Assembly: GCA_002373205.1 (NCBI GenBank) | Contig: DFJV01000086.1 | Coordinates: 1 to 28,369, forward strand | DNA length: 28,369 nt | Origin: Treponema sp. UBA3662 | Lineage (GTDB): Bacteria; Spirochaetota; Spirochaetia; Treponematales; Treponemataceae | Direction: 5' to 3' | In this document: positions 7,091 to 15,959 of the stretch, one piece after another | Numbering within the stretch: position 1 is the first letter of the stretch | Layout: each line of letters starts with the position of its first letter | Position numbers and translations under genes: made by a program | Notes under the pieces: generated by a model | Told to the model about the DNA's origin: nothing | Databases searched by the model: none | What the model saw: only the letters and a program-made list of their open reading frames with translations

Positions 7091-8032
7091 TCATTGGGGC
7101 GTTTTTGCGGTTTGTTCTTGGTCAGAAGATGATTTGTCTTTGCGGACGGAGAGTTTGCCAAAGAGTTTCCTTAAAAGGCCTACTTTTCCAAAGCAGAGCC
7201 AGTATATTAGCGCAATTACAAGGACGATTGGTGCTCCGTACAATATTATGTAAAGCAGGATAAAGAAGAGGTCTACAAGGAAGGTAAGAAGGCCACAAAA
7301 CAGATCTTTTGCTTTTTCCTTTGCATCAGGAACTTTATAGTATTCTTCTATTTTCTTTGGGGGCAAGTTAACAGTGATTGTTACAGTGGCAAAGTCAATT
7401 TTTCCGGAAAGGCGGTTCATCTGTCCTTGCATAGTTTCAAGATCGCTTGTAACATCGTTGACCCTTGTTTCTATTTCCATCATGTCTTTTACCGAGCTGG
7501 CATTTTTAAGGTAGCTTTGAAGCCGTTCAACAAGGACTTTCTTTGTTTCTATTCTGGTCTGAAGGTCGTAGAATTCATCCGTAACATCTGTGCTTTCTAT
7601 GTTCTTGTAAAGGATTTTTCCAAAGCTGCTTGCTTGTTCCATTGCCACGTCAAATGAAGATGAAGGAATTCTAGTGGTAAAGTTTGCGCTTGTTCCGTCC
7701 ATGTATGATTGTGAAATGTATCCGCCAAAATCCCTTACCCATTTTTGAACCGCTGCCTGGGTCTTTTCCAGGGATTCAACTTCCAGGCTTATTGTGCCAT
7801 TAAAGATAATCTTGCGGTTAAGAGGCTGTGTGGACTGCTTAGCGTTTTCTGCCTTTGCAGGGGATTCCGGGTTGTAGCCAGTGCCTGTGAATGCTGATGT
7901 TGCATCGGCTGTTTCGCGGAACGCCTCAATTGCCTTGCTTTGGCTTGCCGATTTTTTTGCACAGGATGCAAATAGTGCCGCAAGAGCAAGCATTGCTACA
8001 GCAATAATTGTTACGAACAACAGTTTTTTCAT
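7091..8032 (-). CDS. DUF4349 lipoprotein
   Basis: A 313-aa exported protein. The signal peptide MKKLLFVTIIAVAMLALAAL ends in a lipobox (LFASC, C24), so it is probably a membrane-anchored lipoprotein. The central part (about residues 75-230; IIFNGTISLEVESLEKTQAA, then GGYISQS) is the DUF4349 domain with a coiled-coil-like stretch (VKDMMEIETRVNDVTSDLET). A C-terminal transmembrane segment (LYIILYGAPIVLVIALIYWL) and a basic tail follow. The function of DUF4349 is unknown. The start at 8032 is chosen because GGGGAG lies upstream and the signal peptide begins there; the reading frame extends upstream to 8140 without these supports. Only one base separates it from the stop of the diguanylate cyclase gene, so they are one transcription unit. 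Confidence 0.88.
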   Translation of the reverse strand: MKKLLFVTIIAVAMLALAALFASCAKKSASQSKAIEAFRETADATSAFTGTGYNPESPAKAENAKQSTQPLNRKIIFNGTISLEVESLEKTQAAVQKWVRDFGGYISQSYMDGTSANFTTRIPSSSFDVAMEQASSFGKILYKNIESTDVTDEFYDLQTRIETKKVLVERLQSYLKNASSVKDMMEIETRVNDVTSDLETMQGQMNRLSGKIDFATVTITVNLPPKKIEEYYKVPDAKEKAKDLFCGLLTFLVDLFFILLYIILYGAPIVLVIALIYWLCFGKVGLLRKLFGKLSVRKDKSSSDQEQTAKTPQ

Positions 8033-8033
8033 T

Positions 8034-9701
8034 TTAAGATCTCCCCTTTTTGCTAAGGATTTTATTTTCATACATGGCCTTATCCGCCATGGACTGTGCC
8101 TGAATAAAGTCTGCCTTGCTTGACGGAGAAAAGAAGGCATAGCCGTGCGCAGCTGTAAATTGAACTTTTGATTCCGTCTGGTTTTTTACGTAATAGTCAA
8201 ACATGTTTTCTATTTGAGTTGCCCTCGTGTAGTCAATGTTCTTGCAGAGGCAAATGAATTCATCTCCTCCTATGCGGTAAATGTCCCCAGATTTTCCGAC
8301 TGCCCGCTTTAGGCATTCGCAGAAGGAGCGTATTGCCTTGTCGCCCTCCAAATGCCCGTACTGATCGTTTATGGTCTTTAGGTTGTTCATGTCAAACATA
8401 AACATGCAGTATTTGTCCAGTTTTATTCCGTCCGCAGAAAAATTTTCTATGAGCGTATACCATGCCGTCTGGTTTGAAACCCCCGTGGAAATGTCCAGGA
8501 AAGCGAGCTTTTTGTAAATTTCGGCTGACCTTACCGCGTTGAACTGCTTTTGCGTCTTTTGAATCACAAATATGGAAATGGAAATAAATAGGAATACTAT
8601 TCCAAGATACAGAATGGGGTCAGTAAAATTCTTGTGGTGCTTTACGGCGGAAGAAATTATAAAAGATACTATGCAAAGTGCTATGGATATGCTAAAGATA
8701 ACCTTTACGCTTTTTCTTGCAAATTCAAAATTAAGGTTTATAAGCACGAGTATATAGGCAAAGACAACGATGAACATTGAGTTTATCATAAAGAGCGTGC
8801 TTGTCATCTGCGCAATACCGGTAATCTGCAGAATCAGCTGGGTAAAAATGGAAAGGGTTATGCAGGCAAACAAGACTATAAGGGCAGGGTGCTTTTTGTT
8901 GATGAAGAGTTCTTTTATGAATAAAAATGAAAGAATCAGAATAAAAGGCTGCATCATATATTCAAAGAACCAGTGCAATGCCTGAAAACCAATGAAAAAC
9001 TGCAAAAGCCTGGATTCCTCAGTCTGCCAAACGCCAAGGAAAATTAGGAGGAGCGTAAAGTAAAGGATTGTCCTGTCAAATGCCACCCGAAGGTAAAATG
9101 CCGTTATGATGAACAATATGAATCCAAGTACGATTAGGACTGCCCCAAGCAAAAACTGCGGCAGGCGTTCGGTTACAAGCCGGTTAAGAAGCTCATCCCT
9201 TGAACCTATCCGAATCTGCCCAAATTCCCCTGCGGTAGAAGGAATGCTTGCTTTTGTCTCTATGCACAAGATTCCATCACGGTTGTAGGGAATGGCTATA
9301 AGGTTGTGGAAGGAGCGGTAGCTTTTAAGCCATCCAGGGTTTGAGGGAGGTGCGTATTCAAATATTAGCTCGTCATTAAAAAAGGCTTTTACTGCCTGAT
9401 GGTGGGCATAATAGTCAATGTACATGCAGTAGTGGCTGCTGCGGACCATCTTGTGGTAAATCCTTGCCGTGCCAAATTTGTCTGCTGGAATGCGTACCGG
9501 AAGCGAATCTATTTCCTGCCGCCTGGAATCCGAGTCAAAATAGTACCATCCTTCATTAAAATAAGATGCTGGGGCTATCCAAAGCGATATGTTTTTTGAT
9601 TTTCTTCCTTCCAAAAATACAATTGCCGTTACGGTCAGCAGCAATGCTATGAGGAATAAAATAGTATACTTTGTAATGCTTGCAAAATTCGGCTTTTTCA
9701 T
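8034..9701 (-). CDS. Membrane diguanylate cyclase (GGDEF) with 7TMR-DISM-like sensor
   Basis: A 555-aa protein likely to make cyclic-di-GMP. An N-terminal transmembrane helix precedes an extracytoplasmic domain of about 150 residues (ISLWIAPASYFNEGWYYFDS onward), then a block of about seven helices as in 7TMR-DISM proteins, then a C-terminal GGDEF domain. The signature is RIGGDEF with GGDEF at 478-482, and FDMNNLKTINDQYGHLEGD carries the metal and substrate residues, so it should be active. The inhibitory I-site is KSGD instead of RxxD. The start at 9701 (MKKPNF) has no strong ribosome binding site; a TTG at 9758 would add 19 residues. It precedes the DUF4349 gene by one base. The paralogue at 23009-24652 has the same plan but a dead GGDEF. 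Confidence 0.9.
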   Translation of the reverse strand: MKKPNFASITKYTILFLIALLLTVTAIVFLEGRKSKNISLWIAPASYFNEGWYYFDSDSRRQEIDSLPVRIPADKFGTARIYHKMVRSSHYCMYIDYYAHHQAVKAFFNDELIFEYAPPSNPGWLKSYRSFHNLIAIPYNRDGILCIETKASIPSTAGEFGQIRIGSRDELLNRLVTERLPQFLLGAVLIVLGFILFIITAFYLRVAFDRTILYFTLLLIFLGVWQTEESRLLQFFIGFQALHWFFEYMMQPFILILSFLFIKELFINKKHPALIVLFACITLSIFTQLILQITGIAQMTSTLFMINSMFIVVFAYILVLINLNFEFARKSVKVIFSISIALCIVSFIISSAVKHHKNFTDPILYLGIVFLFISISIFVIQKTQKQFNAVRSAEIYKKLAFLDISTGVSNQTAWYTLIENFSADGIKLDKYCMFMFDMNNLKTINDQYGHLEGDKAIRSFCECLKRAVGKSGDIYRIGGDEFICLCKNIDYTRATQIENMFDYYVKNQTESKVQFTAAHGYAFFSPSSKADFIQAQSMADKAMYENKILSKKGRS

Positions 9702-9772
9702 TTTGGCAACGGATTTGTTAGCTATAGTTATGTAAAATAATATAGTAAAAAAGTGCAAAAGTCTAGTTTTTG

Positions 9773-9802
9773 TTGATGATTTTGAACAAAGGGGTTTATA
9801 AT
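9773..9802 (+). promoter_or_regulatory. Promoter of the FAD dehydrogenase gene
   Basis: TTGATG (9773-9778), 18-nt spacer, TATAAT (9797-9802). The ATG begins at 9810, seven bases after the -10 box, where transcription would be expected to start. No Shine-Dalgarno lies at usable distance, so the mRNA may be leaderless. Confidence 0.65.
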
Positions 9803-9809
9803 ATTCATA

Positions 9810-11195
9810 ATGAATGCGAATGTTGACTACAATGTAATTATTGTTGGTGCTGGCCCGGGCGGAATTTTTTCTGCCTATGAACTTGTCAAAAACAACCCCA
9901 GGCTAAAAATTGCCGTGTTTGAAGAAGGCGGGCCTCTAAAAAAACGTCACTGTCCAATTGACGGCGACAAGGTAAAGTCATGCATAAAGTGCAAGACTTG
10001 TTCAATAATGAGCGGTTTTGGCGGTGCCGGTGCCTTTTCCGACGGCAAGTACAACATAACTAACGACTTTGGCGGTACCCTTTACGAGCACATTGGCCGG
10101 CAGAAGGCCCTGGACCTTATGAATTATGTTGACAGCATAAATGTAAGCCATGGCGGCCAGAACACAAAGATGTATTCAACAGGAGCCACAAAATTCAAAA
10201 AAATATGCCTGCAGAACGGCCTAAAGCTTTTGGATGCCTCCGTGCGCCATCTGGGAACGGACATAAACTATGTAGTTCTTGAAAATCTTTATGATGAACT
10301 AAAGGACAAGGTTGAATTCCATTTTTACACCCCGGTGCGCAAAATAGAGCACAACGAGGACTATGGGCTTACCGTAAGCTGGGACAATGGAAGCTCTACC
10401 TGCTCCGACTGCATTGTGTCTGTTGGAAGGAGCGGCAGCAAGTGGCTTGGCAAAGTCTGCGAGGAGCTTAACCTTCCAACAAAGTCCAACCGTGTGGATA
10501 TTGGCGTTAGGGTTGAACTTCCAGCCCTTGTATTTTCCCACCTGACCGATGAACTTTACGAAAGCAAGATTGTCTACAGAACGTCAAAATTTGAAGACCG
10601 GGTGCGCACTTTCTGCATGAACCCCAACGGCATGGTTGTAAACGAAAACACCAACGGAATCATAACCGTAAACGGCCACAGCTTTGAAGACCCTTCCAAA
10701 AAGACCGAAAACACGAATTTTGCCCTTCTTGTTTCCCAAAATTTTACCGAGCCATTCAAAAATTCAAATGAATACGGTGAAAGCATAGCCCGCTTGAGCA
10801 ATATGCTGGGAGGAGGGGTAATCCTGCAGCGTTTTGGCGACCTTGCCCGCGGAAGAAGAAGCAATGCTGAGCGCATGAAGGAAAGCATGGTAACGCCAAC
10901 CCTAAAGGCCAGCCCTGGCGACCTAAGCCTTGTCCTTCCCAAGCGCATTCTGGACGGAATAATAGAGATGATTTATGCCCTGGACAAGATTGCTCCTGGA
11001 ACTGCCGGTGACGACACTTTGCTTTACGGTGTGGAAGTTAAATTCTACAACATGGAAGTGGAACTTGATGAGCACCTTGAGACAAAATACCGGGGGCTTT
11101 ACATAATAGGCGACGGTTCTGGCGTAACGCACTCACTTTCCCATGCTTCGGCAAGCGGTGTCTATGTTGCCCGGCGGATATGTGCCGCTGAATGA
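9810..11195 (+). CDS. FAD-dependent dehydrogenase (COG2509-type)
   Basis: A 461-aa flavoprotein oxidoreductase. The N-terminal Rossmann motif is VGAGPGGIFSAYEL with the acidic ribose-binding residue in AVFEEGG. A cysteine cluster CIKCKTC with SGFGGAGAFSDGKYN follows, and the C-terminal FAD motif is LYIIGDGSGVTHSLSHASAS. These are the features of the uncharacterised dehydrogenase family grouped as COG2509; the substrate is not known. It has its own promoter (9773-9802) and probably a leaderless start. A second promoter for the next gene begins three bases after its stop. No transmembrane segments. The alternative, a geranylgeranyl-reductase-like enzyme, is less likely because of the CxxC cluster. 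Confidence 0.85.
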   Translation: MNANVDYNVIIVGAGPGGIFSAYELVKNNPRLKIAVFEEGGPLKKRHCPIDGDKVKSCIKCKTCSIMSGFGGAGAFSDGKYNITNDFGGTLYEHIGRQKALDLMNYVDSINVSHGGQNTKMYSTGATKFKKICLQNGLKLLDASVRHLGTDINYVVLENLYDELKDKVEFHFYTPVRKIEHNEDYGLTVSWDNGSSTCSDCIVSVGRSGSKWLGKVCEELNLPTKSNRVDIGVRVELPALVFSHLTDELYESKIVYRTSKFEDRVRTFCMNPNGMVVNENTNGIITVNGHSFEDPSKKTENTNFALLVSQNFTEPFKNSNEYGESIARLSNMLGGGVILQRFGDLARGRRSNAERMKESMVTPTLKASPGDLSLVLPKRILDGIIEMIYALDKIAPGTAGDDTLLYGVEVKFYNMEVELDEHLETKYRGLYIIGDGSGVTHSLSHASASGVYVARRICAAE

Positions 11196-11197
11196 AG

Positions 11198-11251
11198 TTG
11201 AAAAAAAGTTGTATATCGTAGTATAATCATAACAGCTAGAGCTGATGGAGG
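11198..11251 (+). promoter_or_regulatory. Promoter and ribosome binding site of the receiver gene
   Basis: TTGAAA (11198-11203), 18-nt spacer, TATAAT (11222-11227), then GGAGG (11247-11251) five bases before the ATG at 11257. The RBS decides the start: an earlier in-frame ATG at 11245 overlaps the GGAGG. Confidence 0.75.
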
Positions 11252-11256
11252 ATATA

Positions 11257-11700
11257 ATGGAAAATAAAGATGAAGGCCCGGTTTTGGCTCCGGCAATAAA
11301 TTTGAGCGGCAAGCGCATTTTGGTTGTAGACGACAACAAAATCAACATGGAAGTAATGGCCGGCTTGCTGAAGGAACTGGGCTACCAAGTGGATACTGCT
11401 TCTGGCGGCGAAGAATGCCTTAAAAAGTTCTCGGAAAGCGAAGACGGAACTTACGGATTGATTTTTATGGACTTGCACATGCCCGGCACAGACGGTTTGG
11501 CGGCATCAAAGCTTATCCGCAACATGCCGCGCAGGGATGCCAAATTTGTTAACATATCTGCCCTTACGGTAGACGACAGCGAAGACATTCTTGAGCAGTG
11601 TGCCGTTGCAGGAATGGACAGCTATATTCTAAAGCCTGCAACAAAAGAATCTGTTAGCCTTTTGATTAACGGCGGAAATCCTTTGGAAAAGAAAATTTAA
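11257..11700 (+). CDS. Single-domain response regulator (receiver only)
   Basis: A 147-aa CheY-like receiver. The acidic pair is VVDDNKINMEV, the phosphoacceptor aspartate is in LIFMDLHMPGTDG, and the conserved lysine is in SYILKPA. No output domain follows; about 15 extra residues lie at the N-terminus and 10 at the C-terminus. The receiver resembles those fused to hybrid kinases (NKINMEV, MPGTDG), so it probably takes phosphate within a phosphorelay, perhaps from the hybrid kinase at 13401-15950; this is inference. It has its own promoter and RBS and is followed after 27 nt by the AGCS transporter with its own AGGAG, so the two may form one operon. Confidence 0.92.
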   Translation: MENKDEGPVLAPAINLSGKRILVVDDNKINMEVMAGLLKELGYQVDTASGGEECLKKFSESEDGTYGLIFMDLHMPGTDGLAASKLIRNMPRRDAKFVNISALTVDDSEDILEQCAVAGMDSYILKPATKESVSLLINGGNPLEKKI

Positions 11701-11727
11701 TAAACAAAAATAAAATAGGAGAATAAA

Positions 11728-13131
11728 ATGTTTAATCAGGTTCTTGATTTTCTGGACAACAGTACTTGGGGTGTCTGGGGAATCCCAACTATGGTCATCA
11801 TCTTGGGAACTGGCCTCTTGCTTACAATAAGCCTAAAGGGGTTGCAGTTCAGGAAGCTGGGCTACGCGCTCAGGACTATGTTCCGTAAGCCGGACGGAGA
11901 AAAGGGTGAAGTTTCTTCTTTTGGCGCTTTGTGTACGGCTCTTTCTGCAACAATCGGTACGGGTAATATCGTAGGCGTTGCAACGGCTTTGGTTGCCGGT
12001 GGTCCTGGAGCCTTGTTCTGGATGTGGGTTGCAGCCCTGCTTGGTATGGCAACAAAATATGCCGAATGTCTTGTTGCAATCCATTACCGCGAGCAGAAGA
12101 GCGACGGCCACATTTTGGGTGGTGCCTTCTATGCCATAGAAAAGGGTATGGGCAAGAACTGGAAGTGGCTTGCTATCCTCTTTGCCCTTTTTGGTACTCT
12201 GGTAGGCCTTTTTGGAATTGGAACATTCAGCCAAGTGAACAGCATTTCCAGCGCAATAAACACCTTCTTTGACAGCGAGGGAAAGAACATTGCCTTTACC
12301 TTGTTTGGGATAAACTACACCTATGCAACGGTAATTTCTTCTTTGGTGGTGGCAATCTTTGTTGCCCTTATCATCATTGGTGGTCTTAAACGCATTTCCA
12401 AGGTTGCAACTTACATAGTTCCATTTATGGCCATCCTCTACTTTATCTTTGGAATTATTATCCTTGTAACAAATGCCCCTGCAATTCCGGGTGCATTCGT
12501 AAAGATTTTCCGCGGAGCATTCGGTCTTGACCAGGTTGCAGGCGGTGCCTTTGGCTTTATGCTTATTGCAATGCAGAAGGGTATTGCCCGCGGTATTTTC
12601 TCCAACGAGGCAGGTCTTGGTTCCGCTCCAATTGCGGCTTCTGCGGCACAGGTAAAGGATCCGGTTCAGCAGGCCATTATTTCAATGACTGGAACTTTCT
12701 TTGACACAATAATAATCTGTACGATTACAGGTCTTGCAATCGTTATTGCAGGTTCCTACGACATTGGTCTTACGGGCTATGCAGTAACGGATGCTGCTTT
12801 TAAGGCTCTTCTTCCCTTTGGAAACACATTCACCGGTTTTGTTCTTATGGTAAGCCTGGTACTCTTTGGCTTTACCACAATCTTAGGCTGGGACTACTAC
12901 AGTGAGCGCTGCATTGAATACCTTTCAGGCGGCAAGATGGGCGTTGTAAAGGTTTACCGCTGGCTCTACATTCTTGCAGTATTTATTGGTCCCTACATGA
13001 CCATAAGCCAGGTTTGGACAATTGCAGATATCTTTAACGCGCTTATGGCAATTCCAAACTGTATTTGTCTTATTGCCCTGGTTGGCGTTATTGCCAAGCT
13101 TTCCAAGGATTTCTTTGCTAAAAAACAGTAA
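11728..13131 (+). CDS. AGCS-family sodium:alanine (amino acid) symporter
   Basis: A 467-aa inner-membrane transporter with about 10-11 hydrophobic helices, driving small amino-acid uptake (alanine, glycine or glutamine) with sodium. The family signature GGPGALFWMWVAALLG is present, as are the N-terminal SSFGALCTALSATIGTGNIV and the FSNEAGLGSAPIAA motif. Length is normal for the family. AGGAG (11717-11721) sits six bases from the ATG. It follows the receiver gene by 27 nt, so it may be read from the promoter at 11198-11227, and ends at an intrinsic terminator (13155-13194). Substrate specificity cannot be set from sequence alone. Confidence 0.95.
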   Translation: MFNQVLDFLDNSTWGVWGIPTMVIILGTGLLLTISLKGLQFRKLGYALRTMFRKPDGEKGEVSSFGALCTALSATIGTGNIVGVATALVAGGPGALFWMWVAALLGMATKYAECLVAIHYREQKSDGHILGGAFYAIEKGMGKNWKWLAILFALFGTLVGLFGIGTFSQVNSISSAINTFFDSEGKNIAFTLFGINYTYATVISSLVVAIFVALIIIGGLKRISKVATYIVPFMAILYFIFGIIILVTNAPAIPGAFVKIFRGAFGLDQVAGGAFGFMLIAMQKGIARGIFSNEAGLGSAPIAASAAQVKDPVQQAIISMTGTFFDTIIICTITGLAIVIAGSYDIGLTGYAVTDAAFKALLPFGNTFTGFVLMVSLVLFGFTTILGWDYYSERCIEYLSGGKMGVVKVYRWLYILAVFIGPYMTISQVWTIADIFNALMAIPNCICLIALVGVIAKLSKDFFAKKQ

Positions 13132-13154
13132 TTTTAGCTTTTCAAATTAAAATT

Positions 13155-13194
13155 AGGCCTTGTACCGTGGAAATCATGGTGCAGGGCCTTTTTT
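13155..13194 (+). terminator. Intrinsic terminator after the AGCS gene
   Basis: AGGCCTTGTACC pairs with GGTGCAGGGCCT (two G-U pairs) around a loop of about ten bases, directly followed by TTTTTT. Confidence 0.85.
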
Positions 13195-13237
13195 CTTTGC
13201 AAAGGATACAAAACTTGCGCAAAATGAGGCACGGCCG

Positions 13238-13308
13238 GGATTGGAGGGGCGGCGTAGCCGTTGCCGTAGGCAATGGAGCGGGCAGGGCCCCGCGGAACCC
13301 CGGAAAGC
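13238..13308 (+). repeat. GC-rich intergenic repeat, copy B
   Basis: A 71-nt element from GGATTGGAGGGGCGGCG to CGCGGAACCCCGGAAAGC. It matches the minus-strand element at 27240-27311 over its whole length with about nine in ten bases identical by eye. It contains nested complementary motifs (GGCGGC/GCCG, GGGC/GCCC) that could fold in RNA. It lies after the AGCS terminator, on the same strand as that gene and upstream of the kinase promoter. Confidence 0.75.
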
Positions 13309-13365
13309 CCTTTGCAAAATAAAGCGCCGCAATATTAAATAAATATTTAAAATTAAATAAAAGAG

Positions 13366-13394
13366 TTGAGAATTTTGACTTTCTTATCTATAAT
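13366..13394 (+). promoter_or_regulatory. Promoter of the hybrid kinase operon
   Basis: TTGAGA (13366-13371), 17-nt spacer, TATAAT (13389-13394), preceded by about 40 nt of AT-rich DNA that could act as an UP element. The kinase ATG is at 13401, six bases past the -10 box, and no Shine-Dalgarno is present, so the mRNA may be leaderless. Confidence 0.7.
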
Positions 13395-13400
13395 ATATGT

Positions 13401-15950
13401 ATGGGGTTTTTTAAGCGGATTTTTCGTCTTCAACGGCAGGACGGACAAAAGCTTCTTGAGTTAAATAAAGACGTCGTTAGAAAATACAACTATAATACTC
13501 TCAGAAGTTTTACGCTTATTTACAGCATAATACTTTTTTGCCTCCTGGCAATATCCTTGTTTTCGGACTTGTACACAAGGACTATTTACAGAATCCTTTT
13601 TTCTGCATACTTTTTTAATTTTTCCGTTATCTATTTGCTTTGCCGGCTGAACAAAAAACTTATAACCGACAACGTAATACCTTTTGTATACATTTTTATA
13701 TTCATACTCTATACATTTGACCTAATTTTTAACCTTTTAAGCCTGCACGACAGTCCCTACACGATGTTTTTGTGCTACCTTGTAATCATTCCGGTCATTT
13801 TTATAGAAAGACGGCGTAATATTACCCTTATGAATTTAATATGGTGGATTTTCGCGCTGGTCCTTTCATTTCTTTTTAAGACAAAATACTTTTTCCTGAT
13901 GGACCTGATGAACACGACCATTGCCTTTGTAATAGGAACCATCATCGGAAATACTACGCGGAAGTCCCATTTGCGCTATATGGACATGAAGTCTCACAAG
14001 ATGGACAAGGACCTGGAAGTAATGAAGGCCAAGAACGAGGCAAAGTCCACCTTCCTTGCAAACATGTCGCACGAAATCCGCACGCCTATTAATGCCATGC
14101 TGGGTCTTAACGAAATGATTCTTCGGGAGGCTACGGAAAAGAACATTCTCCATTATGCGGAAGACGTGAAGGTTTCCGGCAAGACACTGCTTTCTCTTGT
14201 TAACGACATACTGGATTTTTCAAAGATAGAAGCAAACCGCATGGACATTATAAACGGTGTCTACGGCTTGGATTCAATGATAAACGACTTGATGAACATG
14301 CTTACCCCCCGCGCCAGGGCAAAAAATCTGGAGCTTAACCTGATTGTTGACCCTACAATCCCAAATTCGCTCTATGGGGACGAGATTAGAATCAAGCAGT
14401 GCATCATGAACATGCTTACCAACGGCATTAAGTACACAAACGAAGGCTCCGTTACCTTTAAGGTGGGCTGGGACTCAATCAGCGAAAAAAGCATCCTGCT
14501 AAAGATCGAGGTAAGTGACACTGGAATAGGCATAAAGGAAGAGGATATTCCCAAGCTCTTTACGGCATTCAGGCGCATAGATGAACCCCAGCACCGCACC
14601 GTGGAAGGAACAGGCCTTGGCATGTCCATAGTCATGGGGCTTTTGGAAAAGATGGGTTCAACGCTGTATGTAAAGAGTGAATACGGCAAAGGCTCCCGCT
14701 TCTGGTTCAACCTTCAGCAGGAAGTTACATCTCCTCTTCCAATCGGCAATTTTCAGGCCCGTATTGCAACGCTCAACGAACCTCATTCTAAATACAAGGA
14801 AAGTTTCCACGCACCAGATGCACGCATTCTTGTTATAGATGACATGAAGATAAATCTTAACGTAATCCAGGGGCTTCTAAAGAGAACCCAGATGAAGATA
14901 GACTCCGTTCTTAGCGGCGAAGAAGCACTGGAAATGGTAAAGAAGAATGTTTACGACGTAATTTTAATAGACCACCGTATGCCTGGTATGGACGGAATAG
15001 AAACCCTTCATGCCATGCAAAAGCTTCCAGACAACGCTTCTTGGAATGCTCCCTGCATAGCCCTTACCGCCAATGCAATTGCCGGAGCCAAGGAATTGTA
15101 CTTGCAGGAGGGATTTGTTGACTATCTTTCAAAGCCTGTTGACTATTTAAAGCTGGAATCGCTTTTGGTCTCTTACATTGACAAGGCAAAAATTCAAAAG
15201 GTGGAAGAAAAGGCCTCCCCTGAGCACAATGAAGACGATGCAGAAGCTAAGCCGTCAAAATATGCGGTCCCCAATGAAGTTTCTGTTGCCGACAAAATTT
15301 TCTTTGCAAACTGCTGCAAGACTGCCGGTATGGATGCCCGCGCCGCAATTGCAAACTGCGGTGATTTTGACGTGCTAAAGACCGTTATTGCAGAGTATTA
15401 CAGGACAATAGAAGAAAAGTCCAACCTTATAGAACTTTACAAGAACAACCGCGACTGGAAAAATTATACGGTTCAGGTTCATGCGCTAAAGAGTTCTTCC
15501 CGCTTAATAGGAGCAATGGAGCTTTCCAGGCTTGCTGCATACCTTGAACAGTGCGGCGACAAAAAGATAATTACGGAAATAGAAAATAAGACACCTGACT
15601 TGCTAAAACTCTATCGAAGTTATAAATTAAACTTAAAGCTTGTTGCAGATATGGCCAGTGATTCAGACCAGGAATTCCAGGAAAAGGAAGAACCGAAGTC
15701 TGCCCCAGTGGAAGAAAAGGAAATTCCTCAGGAGCCAACCCAGAAATTTGACGAAGCTACATACAAAGGCGTTGTTGAAGCTTTAAAGGAATATGCCCAG
15801 TCCGCAGATTTTGATTCCATAAAGAATGTTATTGGGGAACTAAAGACTTATAAGATTCCAGAAAGCAAGAAGAATTTTTTTGCTGAAATACTGGAGGCGG
15901 CAAACAAAGAAAGTTTGGACAGCCTCTCAAATATTTTAATTGACGAATAG
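13401..15950 (+). CDS. Membrane hybrid histidine kinase (HisKA-HATPase-REC-HPt)
   Basis: An 849-aa phosphorelay kinase. About six transmembrane helices (residues 35-195) with little extracytoplasmic sequence form the sensor. HisKA follows with NMSHEIRTPINAM and the phosphorylated H224; the ATPase has DTGIGIKEEDIPKLF and GTGLGMSIVMGLL. A receiver has VIDDMKINLNV, acceptor D524 (ILIDHRMPGMDG) and the SKPV lysine. An HPt domain carries HALKSSSRLIGA with H694. A C-terminal extension of about 110 acidic residues has no recognised domain. All relay residues are intact. The signal is unknown. The start lacks a ribosome binding site but no other plausible start precedes the helices. It heads an operon with the double receiver (9-nt gap) and the methyltransferase. 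Confidence 0.93.
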   Translation: MGFFKRIFRLQRQDGQKLLELNKDVVRKYNYNTLRSFTLIYSIILFCLLAISLFSDLYTRTIYRILFSAYFFNFSVIYLLCRLNKKLITDNVIPFVYIFIFILYTFDLIFNLLSLHDSPYTMFLCYLVIIPVIFIERRRNITLMNLIWWIFALVLSFLFKTKYFFLMDLMNTTIAFVIGTIIGNTTRKSHLRYMDMKSHKMDKDLEVMKAKNEAKSTFLANMSHEIRTPINAMLGLNEMILREATEKNILHYAEDVKVSGKTLLSLVNDILDFSKIEANRMDIINGVYGLDSMINDLMNMLTPRARAKNLELNLIVDPTIPNSLYGDEIRIKQCIMNMLTNGIKYTNEGSVTFKVGWDSISEKSILLKIEVSDTGIGIKEEDIPKLFTAFRRIDEPQHRTVEGTGLGMSIVMGLLEKMGSTLYVKSEYGKGSRFWFNLQQEVTSPLPIGNFQARIATLNEPHSKYKESFHAPDARILVIDDMKINLNVIQGLLKRTQMKIDSVLSGEEALEMVKKNVYDVILIDHRMPGMDGIETLHAMQKLPDNASWNAPCIALTANAIAGAKELYLQEGFVDYLSKPVDYLKLESLLVSYIDKAKIQKVEEKASPEHNEDDAEAKPSKYAVPNEVSVADKIFFANCCKTAGMDARAAIANCGDFDVLKTVIAEYYRTIEEKSNLIELYKNNRDWKNYTVQVHALKSSSRLIGAMELSRLAAYLEQCGDKKIITEIENKTPDLLKLYRSYKLNLKLVADMASDSDQEFQEKEEPKSAPVEEKEIPQEPTQKFDEATYKGVVEALKEYAQSADFDSIKNVIGELKTYKIPESKKNFFAEILEAANKESLDSLSNILIDE

Positions 15951-15959
15951 GGAGATATT

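Noticed and set aside
8033..8140. N-terminal extension of the DUF4349 lipoprotein
   Set aside because: It overlaps the cyclase coding region and would bury the signal peptide.
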